Source of the DNA: Viscum album
Taxonomy: Eukaryota; Streptophyta; Magnoliopsida; Santalales; Viscaceae
DNA: 64,000 nt
Direction: 5' to 3'
Assembly: GCA_963277665.1 (NCBI GenBank)
Contig: OY728120.1
Location: forward strand, 945,921,195 to 945,985,194
Below are positions 20,891 through 32,682 of this stretch, piece by piece. The notes under the pieces are model-generated. The model made no database searches and was not told the DNA's origin. It saw only the letters and a program-made list of their open reading frames with translations. The translations under genes and the position numbers were made by a program. Within the stretch, counting starts at the first letter, position 1, and each line of letters opens with the position of its first letter.

Positions 20891-23079
20891 ATGATGATAT
20901 CATGTGTGCAGATGGTAGGTTTTCCATTGCTTACATCTCAGGCTACTCATGTATCACGGCTGCTTTTAGAGGGACAACCTGTGCCTCCCTTGAGTGTACG
21001 TAGATCTCACCATTTCCATCATATCGCACCACCTCCCGCTATCGTCCCCCATCTTCATCGAGCTGGATTTTATGGAGTTGCGATGTGCGACTTCACATTT
21101 CTTGATCATCAACTCATTGCCGCACTTGTAGAGAGATGGAGACCAGATTCACATACTTTCCATTTCAGTGAGGGGGAGATGACTATTACTTTACAGGATG
21201 TGACCATTATGTTGGGCCTCCCTATCAACAGACATGCTCTGACAGGCCGAGTTCCATCAAATTTGCCTAAGCTTGTTCATAGACAACTAAGCATAGAGGT
21301 CCAGGATGATGGCAGGACCATCGTCGGTGGTAGATTGTGGATGCCTTGGTTAGACCATCACTTCAAACATTTACCAGATGATGCTAATGACGTCATCGTG
21401 CTGCGATTTGCACGCACATATATTTTGAGGCTGATCGGTGACACTCTTTTTGTTGACCACTCTACTACTTTTGTGGACCTGATGTATTTATCTTTTTGGA
21501 GAATTTGGACCAGGCATGCCAGTATAGCTGGGGGTATGCCTACCTAGCATATACATACAAGGCCCTATGCAGCGCATGTCGCATCGATAAGATGCAGATC
21601 ACATGATGTATGGTTCTTTTGCAGATGTGGGTATGGGAGCACATCCCTCGTTTAGCTCCACATGCCCGTGCACCATTACCCGTTGATATTGCAGCAGAGG
21701 CTCCACGTGGACGTTGGTATGTTATTAATTTCTTCTAATATCTAACTTAATTGTATAAGATTTTATTATGAAATGTAAAAATAAAAATGTTATCTACATG
21801 TGGAGTCAGGCGCATCGACATTTAGATTCTCCCAGACATGGACTTATGTTAGACAACATTCGACCAAACGATGTAAGTGATTATTATTTATATTGTTAAA
21901 TATTTACTCTTTACTGTACGTCTATTCATTTATTAATTGATTATTCATTTTTTCTTTCAGATAAATGGATGCCATATACAGATGATATCCTTCAGAGTCA
22001 GCCGCCGTACTGTACAGCGATGCTTGCTATCGGCTCTTACAGGGTTCCACTGATTCATTTTCATATAGTTGAGTGGCATTATACGGGTAGGGTTATGAGG
22101 CAGTTTGGATTCCTTCAGCCAGTTCCTGACCCGCCCAGTCAGTTGGATTCATTGCATTCCCTAAAGATGTTAGGGAAGAGAGATTTTGATTGGAGGAGCT
22201 ACCATGCCAGATATGTTGCGGTATGGGACAGAAGACGGGAGTCCCAGTTGCGAGGGGCAGGGACAATACGTTTTCATTTGATGGATCAAATGGATTATGC
22301 AGGCTGGTACATCAGGTCCCCAGTCAGATTTCTGACACGGCACGGACGGGGCTTTCATGAGTTGGTATGCATTCTTCCTTCCGCTGTTCAATAGATTTTT
22401 TATTTATATTACTTAACAACGGAATTTGTTTTCACATGATGCTAGTATTTGTCATCTACTTCATACGTCTGATCCAGTGGAGAGAGCTGCCTTTGACCCG
22501 ACATATTTTCACACCCTTGTGGCACAACTGCTTTCGTCGATGAATGAAATTTATCATGACATTTTCTTTGATCCACCACCTGCTACGGAGGCCGCGAAGC
22601 CTGCTGAGCCTCACATAAATGTACATGGGGGTGAAGACCCTGTTATGGATGTTGTTGTTCCACAGGAGGAGGGTGTCCAGCTTTCTTGGCCACATGCTAT
22701 TGTTCCACTGGAGGAGGGTGTTCAGAATGATCAGTCAGATGCTCCTCCAGCTTCTCAGGCACAACCACAGGTACATACAAACGATAACTGGTTTGATATC
22801 GATGCTTTATTGCAGTCATCCGTAGCAGAGCAGCCATGTACTTCCTATGTTGGTGAGAGTTCTATACAACTTCCACTATCCTTAGATGCGGGCCAGGGTA
22901 CAGGCGGTGAGACTATACATCCACCGCCTGTCACACTGGAGGATGTGGAGGTGGCTGTTGATGAGGATGTGCAGCGTACGCCAGAGCACAGACATAGACA
23001 GACACGGCGTGGGCTCATCCAGTATACGCCTGACTGTGGGACAGAGGAGCATCCACGCCATAGGCGTATATTAGGTTGA
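20891..23079 (+). pseudogene. Plant mobile domain (PMD / MAIN-like) gene, decayed
   Basis: The first long exon reads FYGVAMCDFTFLDHQLIAALVERWRPDSHTFHFSEGEMTITLQDVTIMLGLPINRHALTG, the signature start of the plant mobile domain (aminotransferase-like PMD, PF10536). A frameshift near 21505-21525 is needed to continue to SWGYAYLAYTYKALC, and a TGA near 21605 interrupts before CMVLLQMWVWEHIPRLAP. Exons continue to 21716, 21810-21872, 21961-22364 (KWMPYTDDILQSQPPYCTAMLAIG-YRVPLIHFHIVEWHYTGRVMRQFGFLQ) and about 22446-23079, a low-complexity Gln/Glu/Pro tail with tandem 'VPQEEGVQ/VPLEEGVQ'. PMD proteins of the MAIN/MAIL1 type act in transposon silencing with PP7-type phosphatases, but many PMD copies ride on transposons. 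Here the position beside a MULE end suggests a transposon-borne copy. Confidence 0.78.
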
Positions 23080-24080
23080 TATTTGATTTATGATACATTT
23101 TGTATGTGTCTTACTGTTATCATTTATAGACTTCTATTCTTTTTTTTAGTAAGTGTCTTACTATTATCAAATTATCTACCAATATATATATATATATGTA
23201 TGATAAATAATATGATTAAATTAATTAATAAATATTAATTATATTAATTATTTTGAGTTTTTAGTTGGGGTATCCCAATTTTTTAACATTTGATGGAATT
23301 TCAGCCTCATTTAAGGGGGGTCTTCTCATCATTTTTCAATAGACTCAATTTATTTTCAAAATGCACACTCATAAGGATATTATGATACTCAAATTTTGTC
23401 TTTCTTCATAATTCAAAGTTATTTATAATTAAGTATATACACATATACACATATTTGTATATATTTACACATATATATGAAATTGAATATATTTAAACAT
23501 AAAAATATAATTTTATAAATAAATATGAAAACATAGTTACATATAATATATATTTATAATTATATAAACCATATCTAAATAAAAATAATATCCATTTTAT
23601 TTAAAATAAAAATATTTGGATATTTATAACCTCCCTTTCGTCCAACATATGAAGCCAGGTAATTTGTTTTCACTATTGAATCCACTGTATATTGTTTTTT
23701 ATGCACTAAAAACATATGAAACAGATGATTATAAATCTTTCATCCTTGACTACAAAAATATTTCATCCAGGCCTATGAATACGTTCGGATCATCAAAACA
23801 TATATCAATGTCAATGCCATAGTTTCAACCTATAGAAATCAAGATCTGTGAAAATGGTGTTCTATCCTCATTTCATGAATTTGTTTTACCTTATATTCAT
23901 TATTAAATATTACCAGTTTTATTTCAATATTTTCTAATTGTTTCCTCAGTGTGAATGTGAATTTTTTTTTCCTTATAATCATTATTAAAATTGGGCAGCC
24001 CCTACGCTTACCCATTATTTTTCTCTACTCTGGTGATCTTTAAAACCAACATCACAACACTCTTGTGTATTTAAGATATA
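23080..24080. other. AT-rich non-coding region
   Basis: 3' flank of the PMD gene followed by AT-rich sequence with a short (TA)n run at about 23183-23198 and many 'atatat' blocks. Nothing coding or structural is recognised. Confidence 0.5.
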
Positions 24081-25835
24081 TCCTTATTTTAGAGCAGTGG
24101 ATCATTTTTTCCTTGACAAAATTTTGTTATGTGGATTGATTCAGTGACTTACTTGCACCACCATGGTCATGAAGAAAGACTTGGTACCGTGACAAGGTAT
24201 GTAATTCAAATCACTACAAAACATTCTATCATAAACAAATCCTGCTTATATTACACCACCAAATACTGATTACATGAGAAATGCGTCCTTATTACCTTGG
24301 ACTGAACTTTACAGAATTTCTTACAGGTGGAAGCATAAAAGATTTGAGGTTATTTATATGTATGTGTTTCCTTATTAGTTATACATTGATATTTATGGAT
24401 TTCTTATTGAACTGTATCCCTATTGCGAAAAAGGTGTTTTTAAAGATATGCTATACATATTTGTGGATTTCTTATTAAATTGCTCCATTTTAGTCACACA
24501 TAGTATGTTTTCTTAAACATTAATGTATGTGCAGGTAAATATATTAGATGAATATGTACGTCCTCAGCTCCTAGCTTATTACATGTTCTTTGACCACTAT
24601 AACTCCTCACAACTAAAAAACCAGGTACAACACCATATTGCTTTTCTAGAAATGTTTTCTTATTGGTCATCAAGCATTTAACATCCAAATCTTAATAGTT
24701 ACAGTTACTTTTACTAAATTTGAATTGTCATGTATTAAAGTAGTAAATATTTTTACACAACATAGTGTCTTCTATTTTCTTTGATTAGTGGATCATGTAT
24801 TTTATTTCATTAATGGATAATTTTTTAGAGTAGTGGAACAAGTTTGAACATGTGAATCATGCATTTTTTTTAGTACGGGTTCATGTTATTTGTTCAAGCA
24901 GTGGATCGTGTGCTTCATTAGATCAATGAATCATTTTTAGAGCAACAAATCGGGACTTTTAGAGCAGTGTATGTGTTAAGTAACCAATAGAAAATTCTGC
25001 CTATTGTTGATAGGTGTATTAATGATCTGTTTGACATCATTTTTTAATAAGTGCATTTCCCATATTGATTCTACTAAAAGTTTCTTAGATTATGATGTGC
25101 CTATAATTTCTCAACCTGTATTGAAGAGTTGTATTACAATTGAACATAACCAGTTACTACTACTATTATTTTCTCCATTTTAATTTTTTAGAAAACAAAC
25201 ACCACATTATTGTAATATTCATTTTTTCCCTGCATGACATGAAAATCAAAGCAGTAGATCATTAGGAGTGTGTTGAAACAGTGATAATGGATTTGTTACA
25301 ATAGGTACAACTTTTTACTGTACTCAGGTATATTTTTTTATATTCATTGAGTGTTACTTTCATGACATCATTGGAACTAATAAAACATCATTTTTCTCAT
25401 GCCATTTGCATTTTTTTCTATGATTAATACATACAATGCATTTCTTCTCAATTGGATACTGTTAACCATTAGGTTTCTGGTTATATGATTTTAATTTTCA
25501 ATAATATTTGGTACTTATTCTTTGATGTCAATTCATTTTGTATAAATATATGTTCATTTAGTTTGATGCTGATGATTCGGTCCAAATAAATGTTTCAACA
25601 TCTCGGGACTCCACAGAATAAACAATCAATGCCAATGAACTACAAATTTTGTGGTGCAATGGAGAGGTAATAGTCACAAGTTAATGCTTATGTTCTTTTC
25701 AAATTATCAATTCATTTTTTATTTACAACATGAACTCTTTATTTCAGTTTAAGAAATATTATCTGAACATATTTTCTTCCACAGGTTTTTAGTTTCTGAT
25801 TACTATCCCCTGTATACAAAATAGATTACATGGTT

Positions 25836-26422
25836 TCATTTGTCACCATTTTTCACTACTGCAAGGATCGATAATGGATATGGGATGTCTACTTGTGCCA
25901 GCAGGTCCCTGAGGGATTTGAAGGCTTTTTTGTGAACTGGATTTCTTCCTGTTTGATAATACTTTTGGGGTTTTACCTCCATGATGTTGTGTTTCATGAA
26001 TTCGTTATTTTTTATGCTTTGATGACTTAGCTTGCTTGTGGTGGAGAGTGCCTGTTGCACCCTGTTCAATGATCTGCTTTAGGTCTTGATGCTATCCTAG
26101 AGTTGCTGCCCTGTTTTGTTTGATGACAGGATTGGAGGAGTCCCTATGGAAAGTGCATGCCTTTTTGGAGATCATGGAAGTAGCAGGTTGTTTTGATCAA
26201 TATTTTCTTCTTGAGATTTTGTTGGATTTTCCTTTTTTGGTTTGTAATTTTCTCAATCCCTACTGGTGTAAATCCAAGCTACGTTGTCTATTATTATTGC
26301 AAGAGTCTGAAAAAATCAAATGTGTTTTGAAAAACATGCCTTATGACAGCACCCATGATGGGGTAAACAATCATACCATCAAGGAAGAAAAATGGTATGT
26401 TTTCTGTTATAATATGTTTTGA
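25836..26422. other. Unrecognised gene-like interval
   Basis: Compared with its AT-rich surroundings this interval has more balanced composition and open frames on both strands: minus 26069-25836 with VKPQKYYQTGRNPVHKKAFKSL, and plus 26120-26422. I recognise neither protein. It could be a captured gene fragment inside the Helitron-like region, or chance. Confidence 0.2.
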
Positions 26423-26435
26423 TGCAAGAAATGAT

Positions 26436-26870
26436 GGTTCTAAAAGAGGAAAAGAGGCCTATAGTTGTTCCTAGGAACCCTGGATATCTGTATACTAGAG
26501 ACAAAATCCAGTTTTTAGATCTATAACATCTTAGAACAGTAGAAATTGTTGAAGATGAAACTTTCAATGCTCAATTTCTTAACTTCTGTTCCAGTTATTC
26601 AGTATTTTTGTTACATATATGTCTTCATTATATACTTGATGATGGTCCTGGTGGAGGAAGAGAAGCATACTGTTGTTCATAGGCACCCTGTATTTCTATA
26701 TACTTGATACACATTCCAGTTTTGGGCTCTGCAACATCTTATTACAATAGAAACTGCCCAATATGTAAATTTCTATACTCAATTTCTAAACTTCTGTTTC
26801 CAGTATTCAAGATTTATGTAACATTTATTTCTTCAATATGTAATTGATATATATGGATGATCATTATGTA
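26436..26870. repeat. Diverged tandem duplication, about 208 bp
   Basis: 'gttgttcctaggaaccctg' at 26464 and 'gttgttcataggcaccctg' at 26672 start two copies that stay alignable for about 200 bases (for example 'caatttcttaacttctgtt' versus 'caatttctaaacttctgtt'). Confidence 0.75.
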
Positions 26871-27834
26871 ACTTTTTTTCTTCAACATCTGTTACTAATA
26901 CTCCTACATTCTAGGTTCTTCTCTTTTTTCCACCTGTATGGGCACACCCACTCAGTCCACTCAGGTATTAATTATTTCTCTTCATTCTCTCTTATTTTCA
27001 TTAAATCATCAGCATGGACATTTATTATTTTTGGGCAAGTGTATGTTGAATTATTTTAGAGTTTGATCATGTTATATGGCTAACAAGTGTGTTGTATTCC
27101 AGGTGTATATAATTGCAGGTTCTATAGGCAGAGAGGAGCTTCTGTGATTTTTGTGGTATTGAAATTTTCGATCTGTAACATTTTCTATGTTATAAGAAAT
27201 ATTTTTCTGTGAGTTCATTGTGTTTCAACTATTAACGTTTAGGAAATTATGAGCGGTCTAAAAGTTGCAGTTATTGGGACCCCAACAACATCGACAAAGA
27301 TATTCTGGTACCCTATGACATCATGTTTTATCATTTCTTATTGCATCAGCTTTATTCCTTTTCAATCCATTTCATATATAATTTATGTTACATATTATTT
27401 TTCTCTGTTTTTCATAATTATCAATCAGTGAAGCTATTTTTTTAAAATATTTTAGGTTTAATACACGAACGGTGGTCATGGGTTTTGGGATCATGTCACT
27501 CCAGAACAACTATCACATTTCCTGTCACGGGAGAACTTTCTATCCTCTACATATTCCTAAAATGGGGTTGGTTGATGCAGCATTCCGGTGACTTTTGTGT
27601 TTTTTTCTAGCAAAATTTTGAGTTTTTTTAATCACGTGTTGTTTGTTACATTAAGATTTCTATCTCAATAAATGAGTTCCTATTGTTCCTTCTTTTCCAT
27701 TATATGTACCACTCATTTATTGTTGTAAACATTTCCAATTTTAATATGATTTATTATGTTTCAAAATTGGTATTCTATTATTGATAATATGAATTTTTTT
27801 ATAGTGTCGTGCGAATGCATGGGCGGAGTACTAG

Positions 27835-28560
27835 TTGTATTAAAATAATAAGTATCATTATTTTGTGATTTCAAAATATTGAATATTCATGTTCATTATT
27901 AACATTGAAATGTAGTATTATCTTCCTAAATAAATCATTGAACGATATCAACGCGTGAACACATAATCTAAGAATTGAGTTATATCACCGTGTGAATCCA
28001 AATTATACAATATTGTCGGATTCCCATTCCAGTCTGCACTTGTGATGTTTCCCATGCACGTGCCTCAGCGTGAATGCAGGCTCTAGGGCCGACAGTACTG
28101 TAAAAATGCTGCACATGAAAAAAAAAATGCAAATAAAGATAGGACATGGACGAAGGAAACCGTAAAATATTGAAAAAGGTGAAGAAAAACCAAATATTCA
28201 CAAGACGCGAGGACCCTTCCCTTCTCTTTAGTCCTTTTATTTTTTCAAAGGAATCTCTTCAGTCCTTATGTAGATCAGAAGAAAGCAACAATACAGTGCC
28301 CCGTGCCTATGATCAAACATCTCCACATCTGTCCTGCCAAAAAGCAAAAGATACTGAAAGATTATTGAGGTGAGGTTATGGCTATTAAGGAGGAACCACG
28401 TAGCAGCAGCAACATGCAGATGGCTTTATGCATGGCAGACATGGGTGCTTACAGGAAAGATCCATCCTTTACTTTGTTGGTGAAAAAACAATGATCACAC
28501 TTCCCCAAAGAAAAAAGCATTAAGAAAGTCAGCCATTACACTGCCGCTTCACCGCATGCG
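27835..28560. other. Non-coding stretch, nothing recognised
   Basis: Mixed-composition DNA without a supported gene or repeat. The open frame at 28146-28373 shows no family resemblance. Confidence 0.4.
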
Positions 28561-29480
28561 CAGTTGCTTTTAAAAATTCACAATCTTTTTGTTCCTTTGT
28601 TGATATTTTCCCACGTTTTTGGTCTGTTTTGGTGCTCAACTGTCATTTTTTGTCATATTAGTTAATATTTACTTTTAAGAAGTAATAAATTATATATACA
28701 AAATATTTAATAATTATTAATAATATAATTACTGAATTAAAACGTAATAATTTATATAAAATATAATATGCTGCCACTTATTAATTAATTAGATTGATTA
28801 TTATATTTAGAAATTGTTGTGAGGTTTTAGTTGATATAATTATCAATAATTTATTAAAATGTAATATACTTATTATTAACTAATAATATGTTGTCATGTT
28901 ATTAATACCATTAATATTATAATATCTAATATTGATAATTTTTTTGATATAATTATTAGTAAGTTATTAATAGGTAATATATTTATTAATTAACAATTGT
29001 ATTCTATATGATTATGGTATTAATATATTATTATGTTATTAATATAATTAATAGTATAATAACTGATATTAATTATTTAATAATAAAAATAAAATAACGT
29101 GCATTGACTAGTATATTTACTAGTTAATAATTATATTATTTATAATATACTGTGGTATGTATTATTAATTAATTAGTAATATAAATAATAATATAATATT
29201 AATAACAATTACATAATTCATAATTTAAAATTTTATTAATATTTAATAATAAAATTAATATGATGATTTATTATACAAAATATAGATGATAACGCTAAGA
29301 AGTATTGATATAATTAACAAATAGTAATTAGTATTATTACCAATGTGGTTATTAATATTAATGTTTCTTGACTGTTCATAAACATTTGTATTAATTTCTA
29401 ATTATATCAATTTATTAGTTTTATGTAACAAAATATAATATATTAGTAGGGTTTAATTAATGTACGACTAATGATTTTTA
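28561..29480. repeat. AT-rich low-complexity DNA
   Basis: Built largely from 'tattaat', 'aataat' and 'ttaatta' words, with no coding potential on either strand. Confidence 0.75.
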
Positions 29481-29967
29481 AAACATATAATTGTATGAGT
29501 CCAACCCGCATCGCTGTCTTGGGTGCCCCTTTGTGCCACAACTACATGTGTACATAATGCGTCAACGACAAGTCTGTCGATGTCTATGCTCTAACGTGCG
29601 CACCTCCTATGTAGCATCTCCAGTACCTACATCCACATCATCCCACGTAACAAACGGTAGATCTACAGTCTCATCGCTCCTATCGTGTCCCGATTGCAAG
29701 GAAAGTTACTCGTGACCGGAACTCTCTCCAACATGTGAAGAAGATGAATGTTATGTTGTGGATATCTACGAATAAGAGGAAAATAAAGACTGCAATTTAG
29801 ACCATTCAACCTCTATCATTGCAAAAAAATCTAACATACTAGCATATTGTGTAGCAGAATCACGAGCAAATGTGTCAGGACCCACTGTATGAATTACCTA
29901 TGGATGTGGTTGTGCTTGTGCTCGTGCCTATGTTTGTGCCTCTACTTGTGGTTGTGACTCACTTGAA
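29481..29967. other. Non-coding flank of the small CACTA-like element
   Basis: Includes a 74-codon frame (29491-29715) without recognisable homology and a 'gtgcttgtgctcgtgcct' simple-sequence patch at about 29910-29950. Nothing else is seen. Confidence 0.35.
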
Positions 29968-30154
29968 CACAACTAGAAAATAAAGTTACTGCCACAAACA
30001 TATAACCACAAATTTAAAACCATGGCTATAGGTGGTTATAGCCACGGTTTTAAAACTGTGGCTATAGGTGGTTATAGCCACGGTTTTAAAATCGTGGCTA
30101 TAGGCCTGTTTTTTGTGGCCTATGGCCACAGTTTTCAAAACTGTGGCTATATGT

Positions 30155-30172
30155 ACACACACACACACACAC
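30155..30172. repeat. (AC)9 microsatellite
   Basis: Nine uninterrupted AC units. Confidence 0.95.
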
Positions 30173-30186
30173 GAACTGTTGCTCGG

Positions 30187-30260
30187 TGTAGTGGTGAGTA
30201 CGCTGAATCTCAAAAGGGAGGTGCATGGATCGAAACTCGCATGTGTCATTTTTTATTTAG
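30187..30260 (+). mobile_element. Possible tRNA-like (SINE) sequence
   Basis: A-box-like 'tgtagtggtgag' (30187-30198) and B-box-like 'ggatcgaaact' (30228-30238) are spaced 30 bases apart and followed by a T-rich tail (30248-30258). The match is weaker than at 19661, and no target duplication is visible. Confidence 0.35.
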
Positions 30261-30265
30261 GTTAT
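30261..30265. repeat. Target site duplication GTTAT (left)
   Basis: Identical to 39357-39361 on the other side of the gypsy element. Confidence 0.9.
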
Positions 30266-32380
30266 TGTAACATCCCGTTACGTTTTCAGGTACTTCTGAT
30301 GTCTCTAAGTGCCTCTGTTTTGGAGTAGTGACTTGGGGGTGCATTTAGGTAAAATTTTAAGTAAAACAAAAAGGCAATAGCTTGTGCACGGTTGGCACAC
30401 GGTTGGATAAACTGTGCGATCAAACCGTGCGAACCTAGCAGCACCGGACAGTGGGGTACGCACGGTTTGGTAAACCGTGCAGACCAGCAACCCTGGACAA
30501 TGTGATCCACACGGTGTGCGCACGGTTTGACAAACTGTGTGGTCACTTAAAATTAGATCCTTAAATTGTGGATCTCGTCCATTTTGCCACTAAATGCTTC
30601 GTTTTTCCTCCTAAGTGGCCCAAACTCGGGATTTGTCTTCTCCTGGGGTCAGAGAAGGTTCTCCCTTTGTTCCGGAGGCGATCCAAAGGCTCCTCTTGGT
30701 GAATCGAAGCGGGATTATCAAGGTATGTGATCGTTCTTCTTCTTTCTTGATCGGTTTCTTAGATCTACTTAGATCTACTTCCCCTTTTCCCTTGATTTCT
30801 TATATCTACGCCCGTTATGGGTAGATCTAAGTGTGTAAATGCCAAAATGATGAGTTTTGGTCTTGGTCTTGCTAGGGGAAGGGATCAAGGATGGGTTTTG
30901 GATAATCAACCGGGATTCTTGAGTGTTCTTCAACCATTGTGGTTTCGGTCAAAACCTTCGAGGTAGGTGGTTCCGTCCCGACTTCTCGAATTGATTATCT
31001 TCATTGCTTGATTTATTTCACTTGTTGATTTTAATTCAATTCCTTTGAATAGAGATATTTGAATTGGTTTTGGCATGAGAATTTGGAAAGCCCCCAATTC
31101 CATTGAATTGGGGTGTGTGTGTTTATGGAAATTGGATATTTTAAATTGTGGAATTTAAGTTATGTATTTGATGGAAATGTTTTCAATTGAATTGTTGATT
31201 TCAATTGTGGAAATAAATTGAGAAATGATGGAATTGGTTTTGAATGGATTTCAAACAGGTGAAAATGTCTTAAAATGTTTTGATAGAAACTCAATGGTTT
31301 TATCTTGCAAAAAAGGCATGCTTTTGAAGAAAACCTGTTGTGGTTTTAAATGGAATGGAATTGGAACTTTGAAATGGAAGAATGGGATTGATCGTATTTT
31401 AAGAATTCTTAAAATAGTTTTCCCATCTTGTAAGAGCGCATGAAAGCCTTAGGTAGTTAGTGAGTTATTTGGATACACTCTGCGATATAACAACGTTCTA
31501 AAACATACTTGCAGTGGGTCACATCCCCGATGGGTTGGTGACGAGTCTCCTTTGGCCAGTGTCATAGGGACGTGTGTATACACATTTTTGCTGAGTTCAT
31601 ATAGAGAGTGCAGAATCCCATAACTGGTTAATATTATCGTACCTTTTGGTAGATGACCATGTTGCTCACCTAAATATTTAAATGTGATGTATAAATGTTT
31701 GCCAATGTTTTTGAACTGCTTTACATGCCTGCTGATTTTACATAAACTGTTTTATGTAACTGTTTTATTTAAACCATTGTCTTAAAAGTATTTCATCATT
31801 GTAAAACCTTGCTTGGTGAACTTTCCTTTACTTGAAAATGTAAAGCATGATTTGTTAAAATATGCTTTCCTATTTCCAAACCTGTTTACTTTAAAATTGA
31901 AAGTTTTTCTTTGGATAATCTTTCTTTGGCATCTGTTATGGAATCTCTAGTGGTATCCTACTGGGCTTAGGCTCACACCCTACTTTTGCCTTCGGGTGTT
32001 TGTAGACCTCCTTCTTCCAGGTTCGTGCAAGGGGAAAGGATCACTTGGAGGTGGATCCAACTGTTTAGTTTTCAACGTGGTGAGTTGTGTCCTTGGGGAC
32101 TTTGGGGTGGTTTTTCGGTTTTATGTACTTGGGTTGTAGTACTTTGGGCTTTCTGTGCCTCTTTGTTTTCTGGTACAATGCTCCCAGTGGAGTTTCTTTG
32201 TTATGTATACTGTTTGTTTTACTCTTGCTTCCATGTCCTTGTGGAAAATTCATTCCCACTTGTATGTTGAATGATGCCTGGTGCTAGTCGCCGACCCGTG
32301 GGGATCAGGAACGCCCTTCAGGCTATGTCAGGGCCGACTCGGTTATCAGGTTACCAGGGTACCTGGACTGGTTCGTGACA
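30266..32380 (+). mobile_element. 5' LTR of the 30-39 kb gypsy element
   Basis: TGTAACATCCCG...GGTTCGTGACA, 2115 bp, repeated at 37220-39356. The first 90 bases differ from the other LTR at about seven sites, mostly C/T or G/A transitions, so the insertion is old. Around 30380-30545 there are several copies of CACGGTT(T/G) facing AACCGTGC, forming short inverted pairs. Confidence 0.92.
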
Positions 32381-32382
32381 AA

Positions 32383-32400
32383 TTGGTATTAAAGGATAGG
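32383..32400 (+). promoter_or_regulatory. Primer-binding site (initiator Met tRNA type, degraded)
   Basis: 'ttggtattaaaggatagg' follows the LTR after two bases and resembles TTGGTATCAGAGC, complementary to the 3' end of initiator tRNA-Met. Confidence 0.7.
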
Positions 32401-32682
32401 TTTTTTGAACATCTTACCTTGATGACAGTATGCATTTGAGTTTTCTTGTCAGAACTTAGGAGGTAGTTGTGATTGAGTGCCTGACCATCTCTCACCGCAA
32501 TGAACCTTAAGTCACCAGGGGTAGTTAGGGAAATACGACTTGAGGAATAGTTCTAGTATTTTCCCTATTTTTATTTGGATAGAGTGGAATCCAAATCTTG
32601 TTTATTCCTTCTTTTAAGAGTACTTTTCCTTATTACTTGGTTGGTGTATTAATCTCTGTCTTTTCTGGTGTTGTGTAGCATC

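Larger units (their letters stand above)
24081..27834 (+). mobile_element. Candidate Helitron-like region (3' end at 27834)
   Basis: The segment ends 'gtcgtgcgaatgcatgggcg' then 'gagtaCTAG' followed by T. A 5 bp stem (CGTGC/GCATG with one G-T pair) about 10 bases before CTAG and a T after it fit a Helitron 3' end. The interior is non-coding and holds dispersed copies of (R)AGCAGTGGATC(A/G)T-like words (about 24093, 24787, 24896, 24961, 25252). No RPA, Rep or helicase exon was recognised and no 5' TC terminus was found, so the left border is arbitrary. Confidence 0.35.
29968..30265 (+). mobile_element. Small CACTA-like element, left part
   Basis: It starts 'cacaactagaaaataaag', a degenerate form of a CACTACAAGAAAATA terminus. 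Three palindromes of the type atagccacggtttt-aaaaccgtggctat follow (about 30034-30062, 30073-30101, 30119-30150), typical of CACTA subterminal repeats. An (AC)9 run lies at 30155-30172. The gypsy element at 30266 splits it; the right part resumes at 39357. Confidence 0.6.

Noticed and set aside
28146..28373. 75-codon frame that might be a small host gene
   Set aside because: No family resemblance, no neighbouring exons, and surrounded by non-coding AT-rich DNA.
30615..30824. 69-codon frame repeated at 37609-37806
   Set aside because: It lies at the same place in both LTRs of one gypsy element and is not conserved as protein.
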